This document shows positions 21,501-33,177 of a stretch of 64,000 nucleotides of DNA, piece after piece. The notes beneath the pieces are model-generated. The model had not been told where the DNA came from. It searched no databases and was given only the letters and a program-made list of their open reading frames with translations. Location of the stretch: positions 17,603,626 through 17,667,625 of the forward strand of contig CM063110.1 in assembly GCA_031841125.1 (NCBI GenBank), in the 5' to 3' direction. Position 1 is the stretch's first letter, and each line of letters opens with the position of its first letter. A program made the translations under genes and the position numbers. The DNA comes from Acanthococcus lagerstroemiae (taxonomy: Eukaryota > Arthropoda > Insecta > Hemiptera > Eriococcidae).

Positions 21501-24500
21501 TTAAAAGCTTTTGAAGACTCGTCGTTAAAACCCTTTTAAAACTCGTTAAGATCGTTCAGGCTATTTGAAATTCACTGAGACGTATTGAAACTTGTTCAAC
21601 GCTCTTTAAGACTTTAGCAAGAGTTGGAAAAGTTCATTTTTCAATTCGTTAAGCCACATGCAGACGCAGCGAAACTGTGTTGAAACTCATAGGACTCTAG
21701 AATCACTAATTCTTGATACCATTTCGTTAAGATTCGTCTAAACCTGCTAAAAGTATAGCTGTGTAAGACTCGTTGAGGTTTGACAACATTCTAAAAACTG
21801 TTGAGACGTGTTAAAATTCTGTTCAAACTCGCCAAGTTTTTGTAGAGTTTACTTGGTGGAACGTATGGCGATGCACACGTGCCAGATTGGCTCCTCAGGC
21901 ACCGAACCCCTGGCCCCAGAAACTACCCTTTCGAGTATCGTTAATGGACGTCTTGAGGCTGGCTCGGGCCCCTATTTCGCCTCTCCTTGCTTCGGATTTG
22001 CGCTGTTTTGCCAGAATCATTGTAGGACATCCTACTGACCGAGGCTGTGCTTACCCAGCGTTAACTTGGAATTCGGGTAGCCCACAGCCGGACTGCGCTT
22101 CCTTCCTTCATTCCTCACCTCCTCATCTTGGAACGTGTGGTGACGCAGGAAGGTGAAGTTTTTATTGAGTTGATTGAAACTCTATAAGGTCTAAGATTCA
22201 GTAAAAAACCTTATGACTTCTCATTACCAGTTGAGATCCTTGAGACTCAGTTCAGTTTTGGTAAGGCTCAGTGAAAACTAATTAAGACACTTATAGGATT
22301 CATAAAATCTGATTGAAACTCGTTGTGATTTAATCCTAGGTGCTCCTCAATAATCCGTCATAACTCCTTAAGAGTCATCCGGTTTCATTATGACTGCTGG
22401 CTCTTTTTCTGTCATTTGAGAATTTCTTCTCTTGTCTCGTTTGACTGTTAAATAGAATTGAATAAGGCGGAAGGATTCTTACATCGCTATTCTCTGAATG
22501 AAAGCGAGGTTAAGTTAAAATAAGGAAAATACGTGTTGGTGAAGTATACTGAAGGGCTCAGACCCCTAATTATCCTTGCTTATTATTTTTAACACCCTTG
22601 ATAATGGATATGAATGAATGTATGGGGTCAGGTTGACCGAGTAGATAGCGCGCTGCTCTCGGAATCCGAAGGTCCCGGGTTCGAGCCCACGTAGAAAAAC
22701 TCGCTACATTTCGACCCAGGCCGGTTTTTCGGCAAGAAAAGAAGAAGGCTACCTAACGGTCTCCCCGACGTCTCTGAGGTAATGCTCAAAAGGGCGGAGT
22801 CGAGGGCTCGAGTTGAGAGCAAAAATGAAAAAGAGAATGGGTATGAATGAAGTCTTCTTTTTCTGTCAGTGCTTGAAATCTTGCTTCTTGTATTCCCTTA
22901 TTATACGTGTCTGTATATTTGGAAAAAAATCTCGTCGCCTACGGTGACAATAGTTGTATCTAAAGGTGTTCAAGTTTCTGGAATAACTTACACCGGCTCG
23001 TGTTGTTTTTGTAGGACCTTTCGGTACCGGCAAGACGTACACGTTGGCACGTGCAGTCAAACACATACTAATGGAAAAGGACACCAAAATCTTGATCTGT
23101 ACGCATTCCAACAGCGCTGCCGATCTATACATCAAGGAGTATCTGCATCCCTATGTTCAAGCCGGACTGAAAGAAGCTCATCCGCTGCGAATTTACTACC
23201 ATAAACGATGGGTGTCGACTGTGAACAGCACCGTGCTCGATGTACCTAATTTCATCGATTTATATTTCCTGCATTCATGTGGCTGGTGTTCGTATACGCG
23301 ACTAATTGATTTTGTTTTTTCTTCAAATTTTAGTATTGCTTGACCGAAGTTATAAATGGCACGCGGATTTTCAAAATTCCATTGTTGGAGGACATACTCA
23401 AGTATCGCGTTATCGTCGTTACCCTAAACATCGCTTCTCATCTGTCGGCTATCGGCCTACCCAAAGGTATTCGTTTTTGGTTTTCAGTATTTTTGATGTT
23501 TAGACTTGGAATGAAGTACCGTTTTTTGATGTCGTATTTAGAAGAACTAATGCGAATATTTTACGCAGGTCATTTTACGCATATACTGCTGGATGAAGCT
23601 GCCCAAGCGATAGAATGCGAGGCGATAATGCCGTTATCCTTGGCGAATGAAAGAACACGGATCGTATTGGCCGGCGACCATATGCAGGTGCGTTTGTCAT
23701 AATCAGCGTCGGAAGTCTGAATTGTTGGTATTTATATAGTCATCACGACAACGTATTCTGAACACATATTCTGCATGTTTTAGCTGAGTCCGGAGATATT
23801 CTCATCGTTCGCGAAACAGAAGAAATTTCACATTTCGCTGCTCCAGAGGCTGTACGAGAGTTATCCGACTGATTTCCCGTGCAAGATCATCCTATGCGAG
23901 AATTATCGAGCGCATAAAGCGATCGTTCAGTTCACGTCGAATTTGTTTTACGATAACAAATTGATCAGTCTCGGTGGGCAGCCTAGACATAAGAGGTTCT
24001 TCCCGTTGACGTTTTTCACTGCGTTAGGCGAAGACGTGCAGGAGAATAATTCTACTGGTTTCTACAACTGCGCCGAGGTAAGGGGAAAGGAAAAATTGCC
24101 ACTATTGTATTTACACTTGGAAAGGGGATTATTTGGAAATTTTGGGTTTTACGAGTTGGTAAGAGAATGTAGTGGCCTTCGATTGGCCGAGAGATGTCCC
24201 TCTTTTTTGGGGAAAGAAACCGAACGGGTGGCCTATTCAAACATTAACAAAAGTTATGAGCAGATCTGTTACCCTAAGACTCATTCAAGTCGAGAGACAA
24301 ACGGAGCTAAAAATATATAGAGCTATCTCTGCAGCCTGATAGGCAATCAGGCGGATAGACAGACAACTCCCTCCCGTCAGGTGGATCGCCTTCGTGAAAT
24401 TCGAAAAACTGTAGGGACACGTTTGTTACCCCAAAATGCAGTTAGGGGGAGTGATTTGAGAGGCAATCAGTTAATCACAGAGTTGCCGGTGGTGGCACAT

Positions 24501-27500
24501 TTAGATCGTATAGTCGTTTTTTTGAGAAAATACGCAATTTTCTTCATAGAATTTAAAATAATAATTCACACATGAAAAAATCTCTTCTAGTTGTGTGCAC
24601 TGTAGTACACGACTACAGGACAGGACGGTTTCGCTGCAGGCTACAAGATTTGTTATTGATCATTGATTATGATTAGTAATGTTAACGTATCGAAAAAATT
24701 AGGTATCAATACGTATCGATACTTGGGAGCACCCTATAGCAATCAGTGTGCTCTAACAATGTAATGTACCATGCGCGCTCCGGGCTCTATTCGGCTCTAC
24801 CGCTCTTTATTCTACAAAATGACAGGTGGCACAAAGTGGCCGGGGAAACAATTTCAGAATTTCTCGTGTTGAAAAAATCGAGAAGTCAGTTATTTCCAAA
24901 TTAAGTTTTATTCACTTTGATAATATATGATACCCGGATACCGTTTACCAAAATTTTGAATTTATTAATGAGAAAAAATTTCGAGCGCTCGAGTCTTTGT
25001 TGACGTTCGGCTGAGATGAAAATACCAAACTGCTTCCCGTCTCATCACATTTGATGATGGTCTCTTTAGCACTTGAGCAATGAATAATGAACGTCTGACC
25101 CTCAGTTGCCTCGTTATATTAGTGCGAACAGCGAATAAATAATGTACCTTTTCTACAGGTCTACGAACTGGTCGAAAGAGTGGCCGAGTTAAAGAAAGAC
25201 TGGCCGGACTGCTGGGGTAAGTTCAACGAACACTCAATCGGAATTATGACTCCATATCCGGATCAAGTTTATCGAATTCGAATTGAGTTAAAAAAGCGCA
25301 AGATGATGGGCATCTCGGTGGAACGAGTTCTCAACGTTCAAGGTGAAAACCCAGCGTCTTCCTTTCTTTTAGCCTGTTGTTGCTGAGTAGCGGATGGAAA
25401 TATCTGATGGAGTGACGATTGTTGCAGGAAAACAATTTCGAGCTGTGTTTCTGAGTACGGTGCGTACGGCTCGCACGTGCATCACTGATGAAGTGGACAC
25501 CGAGGATACGTCGCTGTACGATTACGGCTTCCTGTCGAATAAGAAATTACTCAACACGGCTGTGACACGAGCGCAGAGCTTGGTAGCGGTGATAGGCGAT
25601 CCAGTTTCCCTGTGTTCCGTGGGCCGTTGTCGGTAAGTCGGAGATTTAGCAGCACGACACGGCGTCCCACATCGAGTACTCGAGCGGATATTCTTATTAT
25701 CATCCGAATAGTCACTAGAGTATCCACACGAGTACTCGTTGCACGCCTCCAGGATATTAGTCAGTAGATCAATTATTGTACATCAGAAATACTTCCCTCT
25801 GAGCTGTAATTTCCTGTCGTGTGTTTCAGTAAAATCTGGGAGACTTTCGTCGAGGTGTGCTTCAAGAATAACAGCCTGTTCGGACTGTCGTGGCAGGACC
25901 TGAAGAGTCTGTTATTCGCGGTCGAGCTGAAGAAGAAGTACAAGCTGAACCCGCTGGCGCCCGAGTTCGTGCCCCGGTGCCTGCAAATGGAGCCATACCT
26001 GCAGTTTCTAGGAGCGCCGCTGACGAGGCCGCCGCCCGGACTGCATCCGGTGAACAGCGCCGTCGCGATGCCCTGTCAAAATATGATGGCGAATCGCGTC
26101 TTCACGTACGACAACGTACGCTACCAGTTACCGCAGAAGACGGCCGTCATTCAGCCGCCGATGGTGCAGCCAGCTCCGCTGATAACGCCGGCGGCGCCGG
26201 TCACGTCGTCTCCGGCCAAGTGGAACACTCCGCCGCCACCACTACCATCGTTGAACCCGATCGCAGTGCCTTTGAGCACGGTCAACTTGAAGCCGACTTC
26301 GCAATCGCTACGGACGCCGCCCGGCTTCGCGCCGTTACCGGTGGCCACGAACTCGGTTCTGTATCCGCCGATGCCGGCGCCGACCTTCTCGAACGTGTAT
26401 CAGCCTTTGCAGCCAGTATCGCAGTTCAGTCCACAGCCGGCGCCCTACGTGTCGCCGCCCATCCACACCAACACGGTCACGCCGGAGACCAGCATTCCCC
26501 TGCAGCTGACGCTGATTCCGTTGTCGCAGTACATGCGCTCGCATCCGCCGCCGGCGTACACCCTCACCGGCTCTAAAACGTTCAACGCACCCATCGTCAA
26601 TTTGGGAGCGCCGATATGCGCGCCTCCTGTTAACGTTCCCAATGGATATAAGCCGAACATGGTAAACGGAGTGTACGTTCCGTCCGCGGCGAACGGTGTT
26701 AAGTACGCACAGGAGTACGCCAGCTACCCGATGCCGCAGAATACTGGATCAGGGGCTCCGTCTCCGAATGTGGCTGTTACCAACGAGGTGAGTTCCGGCA
26801 TGTGTTAAATAATTGTCTTCCGCCTTCGAAAGTGCTCCTCCAGCCTATCCACAATGGTTCGCTCGAACACCTTACCGACGGTATCGAGCAGGCAAATAGG
26901 CCGGTACGAGGACGACTGACTATCTGGCTGCCCTGGCTTCTTGATCAGTGCCAGCCGCGCCGTCTTCCATCAGCTCGGAAATGTCTCCTCCTGTAACGCG
27001 CGATTGAATACGTTGGTCAGAAGGGACGGGTCTGCTCGGTGGACTACTTCCCAGACGACGTTGGGAATCATATCTGGACCAGGCGCCTTCCTCTTCTCCG
27101 TTCTGATCCGGTCGATCGCGCTGTCCACCCCTTCAACACTAAGCAGAGGGAAATCCTCTCGCACCTCGACAGATGCCGCCGTTAGCGAGTGGCGCTGGGG
27201 GATTCCTCTTGGTTGTAGAGTTTGGAACGCGGTGTCTCCCTTGCTGTCATTGAGCTTGATCCATTGTTTTCTGATTGTCGGTCCATCTATTTCACTCAGG
27301 GACGTACCGGTAGGAAAGGGAGCTTCCCCTTCCCCTGTAGGAAATCTTTTACTCAGTAGTTGGGAAAATTTAGCATTTCAGTCAGATGGAGTTGCCAATA
27401 GGTCAAGTTTTTTTTTTATTTTTTTGCTTTGTTACTTGAGAATTTTGATTTAAATCAGTTGAAAATATCCAACAAGTCAAAGTGTTTTTTTTCTGCTTTG

Positions 27501-30500
27501 ATATTTGGGAATTTTGAGTTGTATCAGTTGGGACTTTCACGCTCCTCCTCCCCCCCCCCCCCCCGCCAGTAAAATCTCTTCGATACGTCCCTGATTTTAC
27601 TAGTCTTTCTTATCTACCGGTGGGGAGATGATGGGACAGTTCACTGGTTTCCTGTTCATCTGTTTCGCAGACAGACTGGCTTGCTGGTAACCTCTATCAA
27701 CCTACCGGAAGAGGAATGCCTTCACTTTCCAAATTTTTATCTGTTGGAAAAATCTGAAAAGTGAAAACGGATTTTGATTCGGTTTGTTGATTTTGAAATT
27801 TCAGAACAGGATCCTTGTTCGGTTAGTACGTAAAATCGGAAATAAGTTAATATTTTTATTGTCTTCTGCCAAGTTTTAAATTATAAAATTAATATTCAGT
27901 GGAAACGAGAGAACTCTTTGGATCGTGAAACGTCACTCGAAGTTTTAAATTTTCTCTTTTCAATTCTGATGGACACCTCGAATGCGAGTTTCGATTTACT
28001 CACCGAAAACTATCATCTGTTGAGGTGTTTTTCAGTTATGGTGAAACACCCTGTTTGTAGTATATAACTGAACGAAAAGGAAAGATTGGAGCCTACAGGG
28101 CTCAGCATCCTGTAACCTGTCATACAATACAGCAGTTATGTTCATATCATTTCCTGTTACAGCCGATCGAATACGAACTGAAGGATATTCTGCCACCCAG
28201 AACCAGTTTGGCCGATGTTTTGAGAAATACTAATCTCCAGAAACAGTGGTTGGCTCGATTGGTCGATTCGAAGCAGCTACAACGAGCACAGCTGTCAGTA
28301 CCTGCCCACATGTATCCATTATTTTGACATTATTGTTACTCGCATTAACATCAGTAACTGATCAATTTTTCTTTGCTTCTGGTTCGGTAGATTCTTGAAT
28401 TTGATTAACACGCATATGCAGAAAGAAAATTCGTTCAAAGATGTGAGAGTGTCGAGCACGGATAAAATGGAACGTGACGTGGACTCTGTCATGGCGCGCG
28501 AATCGTCTTTCAACCAAGTTCAGGTATTAGCGATTTATCCTCACTATTCTGGCTACTTTCTTGTAGTGCCTTGATGAGACAAATAGCCCCTCGAACAGAA
28601 CGTGAAAACGGGAAACAGTTCTGGTCTGTGTGAAGTAAACAGACCGAAGTTCATTCAGAACTTGAAAATGGGAAATGGCTCCAATCTGTCTGAACTCAGC
28701 AAAGTTCAGAATTAGAATGATCTCCACTTGGTTGGGGCGGTAAAGAATTGTTAGAATATCGACGCTGACGTGAATAAACCTTGTCTCTGTCACTAGAGGT
28801 CCTATGGCCTGCACACCTTAGAAATTCCTCTGTTTTTGTTCTAATTCACAAATCAATCTCGCAAGTTGCCGTTGGAGTTTTATGCAGTATTTCAGAGACG
28901 TATCGATAGTAGACAGGTGGGAAATTTACCATTTCAGTCAGGCGAGTTGGGAAAATCCAATAAAGTTGAAAGGTTTTTTTTTTTTTTGCTTTGAGAATTG
29001 AGAATTGAGTTGAGAAGTTGGAAAAACCCATCAAGTCAAAAGGTTTAAAAAGTTTTTCTTCTTTTGCTATGATTCTTGGGAATTCCGAGTTGAGTCAGTT
29101 GGGACTTTCACAATTTTTACCTCTCCCCCCCCCCCCTCCCAAGGAAAAACTCTTCGGTACGTCCCTGCAGTATTTACAGCTGACTTGGTTGAAATTTCAG
29201 TTTTCTGTCCTCTCTCCATTTGTTTCCAGTAAATATTATTTTTATTTTAAGAAAACAAATCCATAATGAATTTATTTCGGAATAAAATTATAATTTTCTC
29301 TTGAAAAAATCAATTTTTCGGCCACAGTCGGATCTAGACGTGATCGTCAATCAGTAATGATATTCCCTGCCCCCGAGTTGGTCCTCTCCGAAGGAACTGC
29401 TAACTAGTACTAACAGTGAGGAGTAACAAAACGAACTAACAAACAACTATCAAGACACGGGTTTAGAACAAAGAAGTGACTGTTCACATATTTCATTGCA
29501 GATTGCACAGTCACTGTTAATGTCATTCCACATCCATATTTCCTTTCCATTTCATTCAGATTCCTATCAGTCACCATAAACACTCTACCTTATCAACCGT
29601 AAGGCAACAGCAAGAAAGCTTACAGACAGGACTCACGTTGCTCTCTGCTACAGGAAATTGTCCTATATTTCTTGAAAAGTATTTCATAAGATAGTTCTGC
29701 TCCTCGAGAATTGTAGGTCCTTTTTACCAGTCAGTACTGTGTAAATATGGTACAAGTTGATTCTTCATTATACTATCAATAACTATCGATAGTTTTGCCA
29801 TCCCTAATTGCTGTCAACTGCCGTCACAGAACATAATATTATAGTACCATTAAATCATTCGGCATTGCGAAAAATATCTTTCTACCCCACATTTTGGAGG
29901 AAACAGCTGAATGTAGCCGAAATTGTATTTACAACGTTTGTTCACATCGCTGTCGATATTACAAACCGCTGAATGGCCCGAGTTCTTGAAAACACTTCTT
30001 AAAGCTTATTCGAACTCTGTTAATGGTATTGAGACACATTCTAGATCTATTGTAAATGAGTTCATCTCAAAAGGAGGTATTTCTTCGGAGATTACGGAGA
30101 TGCTCTGTACGATACACCTTTCGTACGACAATGAGTTCAATTAATTCTGACTTTGTGACGACTCGTGAGACTCATTCAAATTCATTGGATATGTATTACT
30201 CATAAATGTTGAAACTAATTTAGACTATGTTAGGATGAACAGGAAGACGGGCAACGTGTTTTTGTACTCAATAGCCAGTCTATGCGCTTTGTCGCCATCT
30301 TCATGTCCATCTTCTTCTCGGGCACGACGAAGGACTTTAGCTGCCGAGCCGTCCGGTGAGGGAACTCGCTCACATTCTATTGCGTAGATTACCGCTGTCT
30401 CACGCGCTCAGCGTCCTCCTTGGCCCGGTTTACTGTGCCGGCGAATTTTATCATCACTGACCAGTTCTGCAGACTAGCCAGCATCACTTCAGCCATCGTC

Positions 30501-33177
30501 TTGGGAGTGATGCGGCTGCCTACAGACGCCTCGAGCACTGCGTGTGCGTGTTTTCACGCCTTGCAGCAAAAAATGGTATGCTGGACAATGCGAGTACTAG
30601 CTAGGTACTTTATTCTGACGTACAAAATAACCGTTGAGGCACCCATGCGATGCCCGGTGAGCATTTGCGTAAGACGGTACGTCAGCTCACTGTGACGCCA
30701 CGAAAGCTATGCATCGAGGTTATGTACTAGCCTCAAGGTCCAGCGACCATCGGCAGGCTTTTGGAGAGGTGAGCCACCCACTCTTGAACTGTTTGCCGCG
30801 GGATTTTTCCCTTGATCTTCATTGCTCCTTTCTTTTCTCTATCAGCTGGAGAGATTTTTGGAAGCGCTGATAGGACGTAGCGCTGGTTCTAGTCAGCACA
30901 TCAATAAGAGGCATTCGAGCTAGTACGAGAGCCGTCTCATATGAGACAGTTCTGTAGGCGCAGATTATGCGTAGCGCCGTAGCCCGCTGGACCCTCCCTA
31001 TGTCTTTCTCTGTTCTCGTGGAATGCCGCGGCTAGTGCCCAGTTGGGCGCCCCATAGAGAAGAACCTAGTGGATTATAGTCGAATACAGCCTTTTTCGGC
31101 TCTCACTCGGCCCCCAGTGGTTTGGCATGAGCTGACCCAACACCTTCAGCATTCGCTCTGCTTTTCCTGCCGTCGTCTGGAGATGCGGTTTCCAGCACAG
31201 CTCGTTGTCCACCATCATCCCCGAGTACGATCGATGTAACTCTTGTAAAACTTGTTACTATTCAAAGGCCGCGACTATTCAATTGTTTAGACTGTTTTAA
31301 GCGTCGTGCAGACTCAATCGGACTCGCAAACTAGGTTTTCCCATCAAGCACTGGCGGAAGTAGAGGGTGTGTAAAGTGTACACTAGCACCCCTGTTAATT
31401 TTACAACCAGAAAGAAAAAGGTTTTATATTTATGACCTCAGCATATCGTTGGGTTGGTGTGAAAAGGGTTTGCAATTTTTTCACAAAGTGACTTTTTGGT
31501 GTCGTTGGATAGGAAATTTTATTATCCACGAGATACCATACGGTACATGATAACATATTGCCTCAGTTCAACAGGAAAAGCAAAAAACAAAATGGGTTCA
31601 AGATACACTACCAACAAAATTCATCATACGAAAAGGTTTAAGAAAAGAAAAGTGGCATGTTTTCACCTCTGAGATGTATTCCTAGTTAATTGTTATAACA
31701 GATTCGTCGTGGTTGCTTCAAAACCTTCAAACCTCTCTCCTGTAAAATTTATTTTTTTGCAGATAGCACCTTTTCATATTAACCCAACGATATTTTGTAT
31801 GTTGATGGATTTTCAGTTTTGAAAAATTTGTCCGATACGGGATGAAGTATCATTTTTAGAAGGGAAGGTGGGCACGTGGTAAATTTTACAAATTTGAAAA
31901 AGGCGGTATCATATGTTTGAAAAGTGGCACACTTGATCAATACGTCTGGTTCCGCCAGTGCTCTCGAGACGTGTGCTGACTTGTTCAAACTTCTGGAATT
32001 CGTATTCGCAAGAGTCAGAGCAATGGCGGAGCGCTGGTGTTATACTGATACGAGTAACGAAAAAGTGATCTTGAAGTGTTTGTGTGGGTTGAGCTGTGGA
32101 ATCTGCCTGGTGCCAGCCATTTTATTAACGCAACCGAATGCCGAGTCTGTTTTAAAACTCCCGCAGACTTATAAAAATCATTCGCATCGTGTTCAGACTC
32201 AGTTGGATTCTGTGCAGGGCCGTAGCGAAGTGATCTTTTTCGAGGTGGAGTGGGGACGAAAGTTGGTATTCTTTAAACTGCTATAATTTCAAGATCGTCG
32301 AGCCTCTACCCCATCCTGAAAAAAAGCTGTCGCTGTGTTTTTAATTTTGCTAAATGCAGCTACATACTCAAATTACCAACTCTTGAGGATTTCAAATTAC
32401 GAGTACACTAATATCCAACCTTAAAATTATGGAGGGACCACCCTCCCTTTTAAACCGCCCCTAATCAAGGCTAATTTTCGAGTTCCCTTTCTCGAAGCGC
32501 CTTCTAATATCGTATTCGCATTTACCCAGATGAATTCGTACCTCGGCAACAAGACGAACGGCATCAGGGACTACGAAACGCCTGACGATCCCTCCTCGAT
32601 ACCGATAGACGTGCACCTGCCCAGCTCGCTGCTTCCAGATCTGCTGCCATCCAGCAGCACTCGTCAGGGGCCGCTGTACAAGCGCCAGCCGAGCGCCGCG
32701 ACGCCGCTGGTGAACGGCGTCGACGGCGGATACGTACGTACCAACGTAGGCGGCGGTACGGTCAGCGACAGTATGGCCCGTGCCGGAGTTGGCGGCGGGG
32801 GTGGCTATCGTAAAACGAATGTTGCCAGGGCGGACGTGTTCGCCGGCGGACACCCGAGTCCGTCGTACCCGTCCGACCCGATCAGAGCGTACGGTAAGCT
32901 GCAGAACGGCGAACTCGATTTTGACTTGCAGACCAGGGCGGCGACGGCAGCGGCAGCGGCTGCGGTCAATCCGGCCGCTGTAAAGTTGGACTCGGCGAAC
33001 GAGGCTCGCCGAATGTTGTTCGAGGGCCGATCGGATGCCACGTGGAACTTCATGATGTCGTCGTTCGCCAACGGCGGCGAGTCGAACACCACGATGACGT
33101 ACGCCGCTGCCCTCAGACAAAGCCAGCAGAACCTGGCGAGTAAAGAGTTGAACGGGAAGTCGCAGTTCAAGTTTTAG
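15539..33177 (+). CDS. HELZ: HELZ-type RNA helicase with zinc fingers (18 exons, 1734 aa)
   Basis: Exons: 15539-16016, 16331-16547, 17244-17429, 17507-17966, 18296-18544, 18616-18826, 19948-20215, 20506-20609, 23015-23241, 23334-23466, 23569-23687, 23784-24077, 25159-25342, 25428-25632, 25830-26787, 28163-28293, 28391-28523, 32530-33177. All introns are GT-AG, and the phases give 1734 codons plus stop. Residues 1-125 are TPR-like helices. A C2H2 finger (C183, C186, H199, H205) precedes the CCCH finger (C234, C245, C251, H255). The SF1 helicase (Upf1-like) shows GPFGTGKT (K731), DEAA (853-856), GDHMQ (880-884) and NTAVTRAQ (1086-1093). Next comes a PAM2 motif [10 protein letters not shown] (1151-1160) for poly(A)-binding protein, then a Pro-rich disordered tail. 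HELZ proteins act in mRNA control through PABP and CCR4-NOT. All core motifs are intact. GC-rich codons set it apart from its surroundings. Confidence 0.92.
16548..17243 (+). other. HELZ intron 2
   Basis: This 696-base intron contains an A tract at 16792-16803 and no recognised gene. Confidence 0.6.
18827..19947 (+). other. HELZ intron 6
   Basis: Intron of 1121 bases with no coding signal or recognised transposon. Its last 250 bases contain phrases such as 'gtactcgattattc' and 'cgatactcgttgatac'. Confidence 0.55.
21345..21465 (+). repeat. Dispersed repeat R1, copy 2
   Basis: Matches 4774-4900 over its whole length, including the T-rich start, 'aaaatttgttgtactttt', 'cgccccctccc' and 'cgaagtcggcgcttatg'. 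It lies inside the degenerate GACTC array. Confidence 0.7.
21853..22157 (+). repeat. Dispersed repeat B, copy 1
   Basis: Shares 'tatggcgatgcac', 'actaccctttcgagtatcg', 'ctactgaccgagg', 'tcattcctcacctcctc' and 'gtgacgcagg(a/c)agg' with 51257-51590, and its first part with the reverse strand of 59045-59160. GC-rich compared with its surroundings. Non-coding retroposon-like repeat. Confidence 0.7.
22627..22842 (+). mobile_element. tRNA-derived SINE, copy 1
   Basis: The head has a pol III A-box-like TGACCGAGTAG and a B box GGTTCGAGCCC 40-50 bases later, as in a tRNA. A tRNA-unrelated body follows with 'aggccggtttttcggc', ending in a 'gagagcaaaaatgaaaaag' A-rich tail. Copy 2 lies at 55400-55632 on the minus strand. 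The tRNA part lacks a proper acceptor stem, so it is not a tRNA gene. Confidence 0.8.
24078..25158 (+). other. HELZ intron 12
   Basis: 1081-base intron with no recognised gene or element. Confidence 0.55.
26815..27190 (-). mobile_element. R1/Jockey-like LINE reverse transcriptase fragment in HELZ intron 15, antisense
   Basis: On the minus strand 27164-26970 encodes a thumbprint '[14 protein letters not shown]' preceded by a V..AIDRI-like helix. After a stop near 26985 it continues [16 protein letters not shown] and [15 protein letters not shown] (near 26930-26870). This is the classic N-terminal RT order (K.APG.D.I, W....V.L.KKPG, YRPI.LL...GK..E). The fragment starts about 30 bases after the exon 15 donor. 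Truncated at both ends and not functional. Confidence 0.8.
27297..27593 (+). mobile_element. hAT-type MITE, copy 1
   Basis: 297-bp unit with ends CAGGGACGTACCG and CGATACGTCCCTG, flanked by 8-bp sequences atttcact (27289-27296) and attttact (27594-27601) that match at 7 of 8 bases. Interior: repeated 'caagtcaaag...tttgctttga...ttgggaatt' segments and a long C run before the right end. Short TIRs beginning CAGRG with 8-bp target duplications are typical of hAT elements. Confidence 0.85.
28893..29167 (+). mobile_element. hAT-type MITE, copy 2
   Basis: 275-bp unit with ends CAGAGACGTATCG and CGGTACGTCCCTG. The 8-bp flanks are identical: cagtattt at 28885-28892 and 29168-29175. Same orientation and internal structure as the copy at 27297-27593. 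Located in HELZ intron 17. Confidence 0.9.
30240..31245 (-). mobile_element. R1-like LINE, C-terminal ORF2 fragment in HELZ intron 17, antisense
   Basis: On the minus strand near 31225-31090 the frame reads [12 protein letters not shown], then [15 protein letters not shown] and [11 protein letters not shown], followed by LLYGAPNWA. This matches the region after the RT palm of R1/Jockey-type elements (D..L.WK.H......K....L..L.P...G.....R.L...I....LLYGAP.W). Weaker C-terminal similarity continues to about 30240. Frame breaks show it is dead. It cannot be the same insertion as 26815-27190, because the order on the minus strand is wrong for a single copy. Confidence 0.7.
31349..31960. mobile_element. 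TIR element with CACTGGCGGAA ends (612 bp)
   Basis: CACTGGCGGAA at the left is the exact inverse of TTCCGCCAGTG at the right. Further inside, 'atatcgttgggttggtgtgaaaagg' and its inverse near 31766-31793 also pair. No coding frame. The 8-bp flanks match at only five positions, so the superfamily is unclear. Confidence 0.65.

Larger units (their letters stand above)
20930..22380 (+). repeat. Degenerate 'GACTCGTTAAGACT' array in HELZ intron 8
   Basis: About 1.1 kb consists of many short, diverged units close to (a/g)aGACTCgTTaAgACT, for example 'gagactcattaagactgttg', 'aagactcgttgagg' and 'aaactcgttaagatc'. Spacing is roughly 15-35 bp. The array is interrupted by repeat R1 copy 2 (21345-21465) and by repeat B copy 1 (21853-22157), and resumes at 22160-22380. 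The same kind of units recur in intron 17 near 30150-30240, 31250-31340 and 32150-32220. Confidence 0.7.
26788..28162 (+). other. HELZ intron 15
   Basis: 1375-base intron carrying the antisense LINE fragment at 26815-27190 and the hAT MITE at 27297-27593. The remainder (27602-28162) shows nothing further. Confidence 0.7.
28524..32529 (+). other. HELZ intron 17 (4 kb)
   Basis: The longest intron. It contains the hAT MITE at 28893-29167, degenerate GACTC units near 30000-30240, 31250-31340 and 32150-32220, the antisense LINE fragment at 30240-31245 and the TIR element at 31349-31960. The stretch 29180-29980 holds nothing I recognise. Confidence 0.65.

Noticed and set aside
22627..22700. tRNA gene
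   Set aside because: A and B boxes are present, but the acceptor stem does not pair and a SINE body and A-rich tail follow; a second copy at 55.4 kb has the same structure.
25890..26576. Long alternative frames on both strands over HELZ exon 15
   Set aside because: They are shadows of the GC- and Pro-rich coding exon 25830-26787, whose frame is fixed by splice phases and motifs.
26815..31245. One LINE insertion spanning HELZ introns 15 to 17
   Set aside because: The N-terminal RT part lies at the lower coordinates and the C-terminal part at the higher, which is the wrong order for a minus-strand copy, and HELZ exons lie between them.
32461..33120. 219-codon minus-strand frame rich in Arg
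   Set aside because: Shadow of the last HELZ exon (32530-33177); no domain, biased composition explained by the sense strand.
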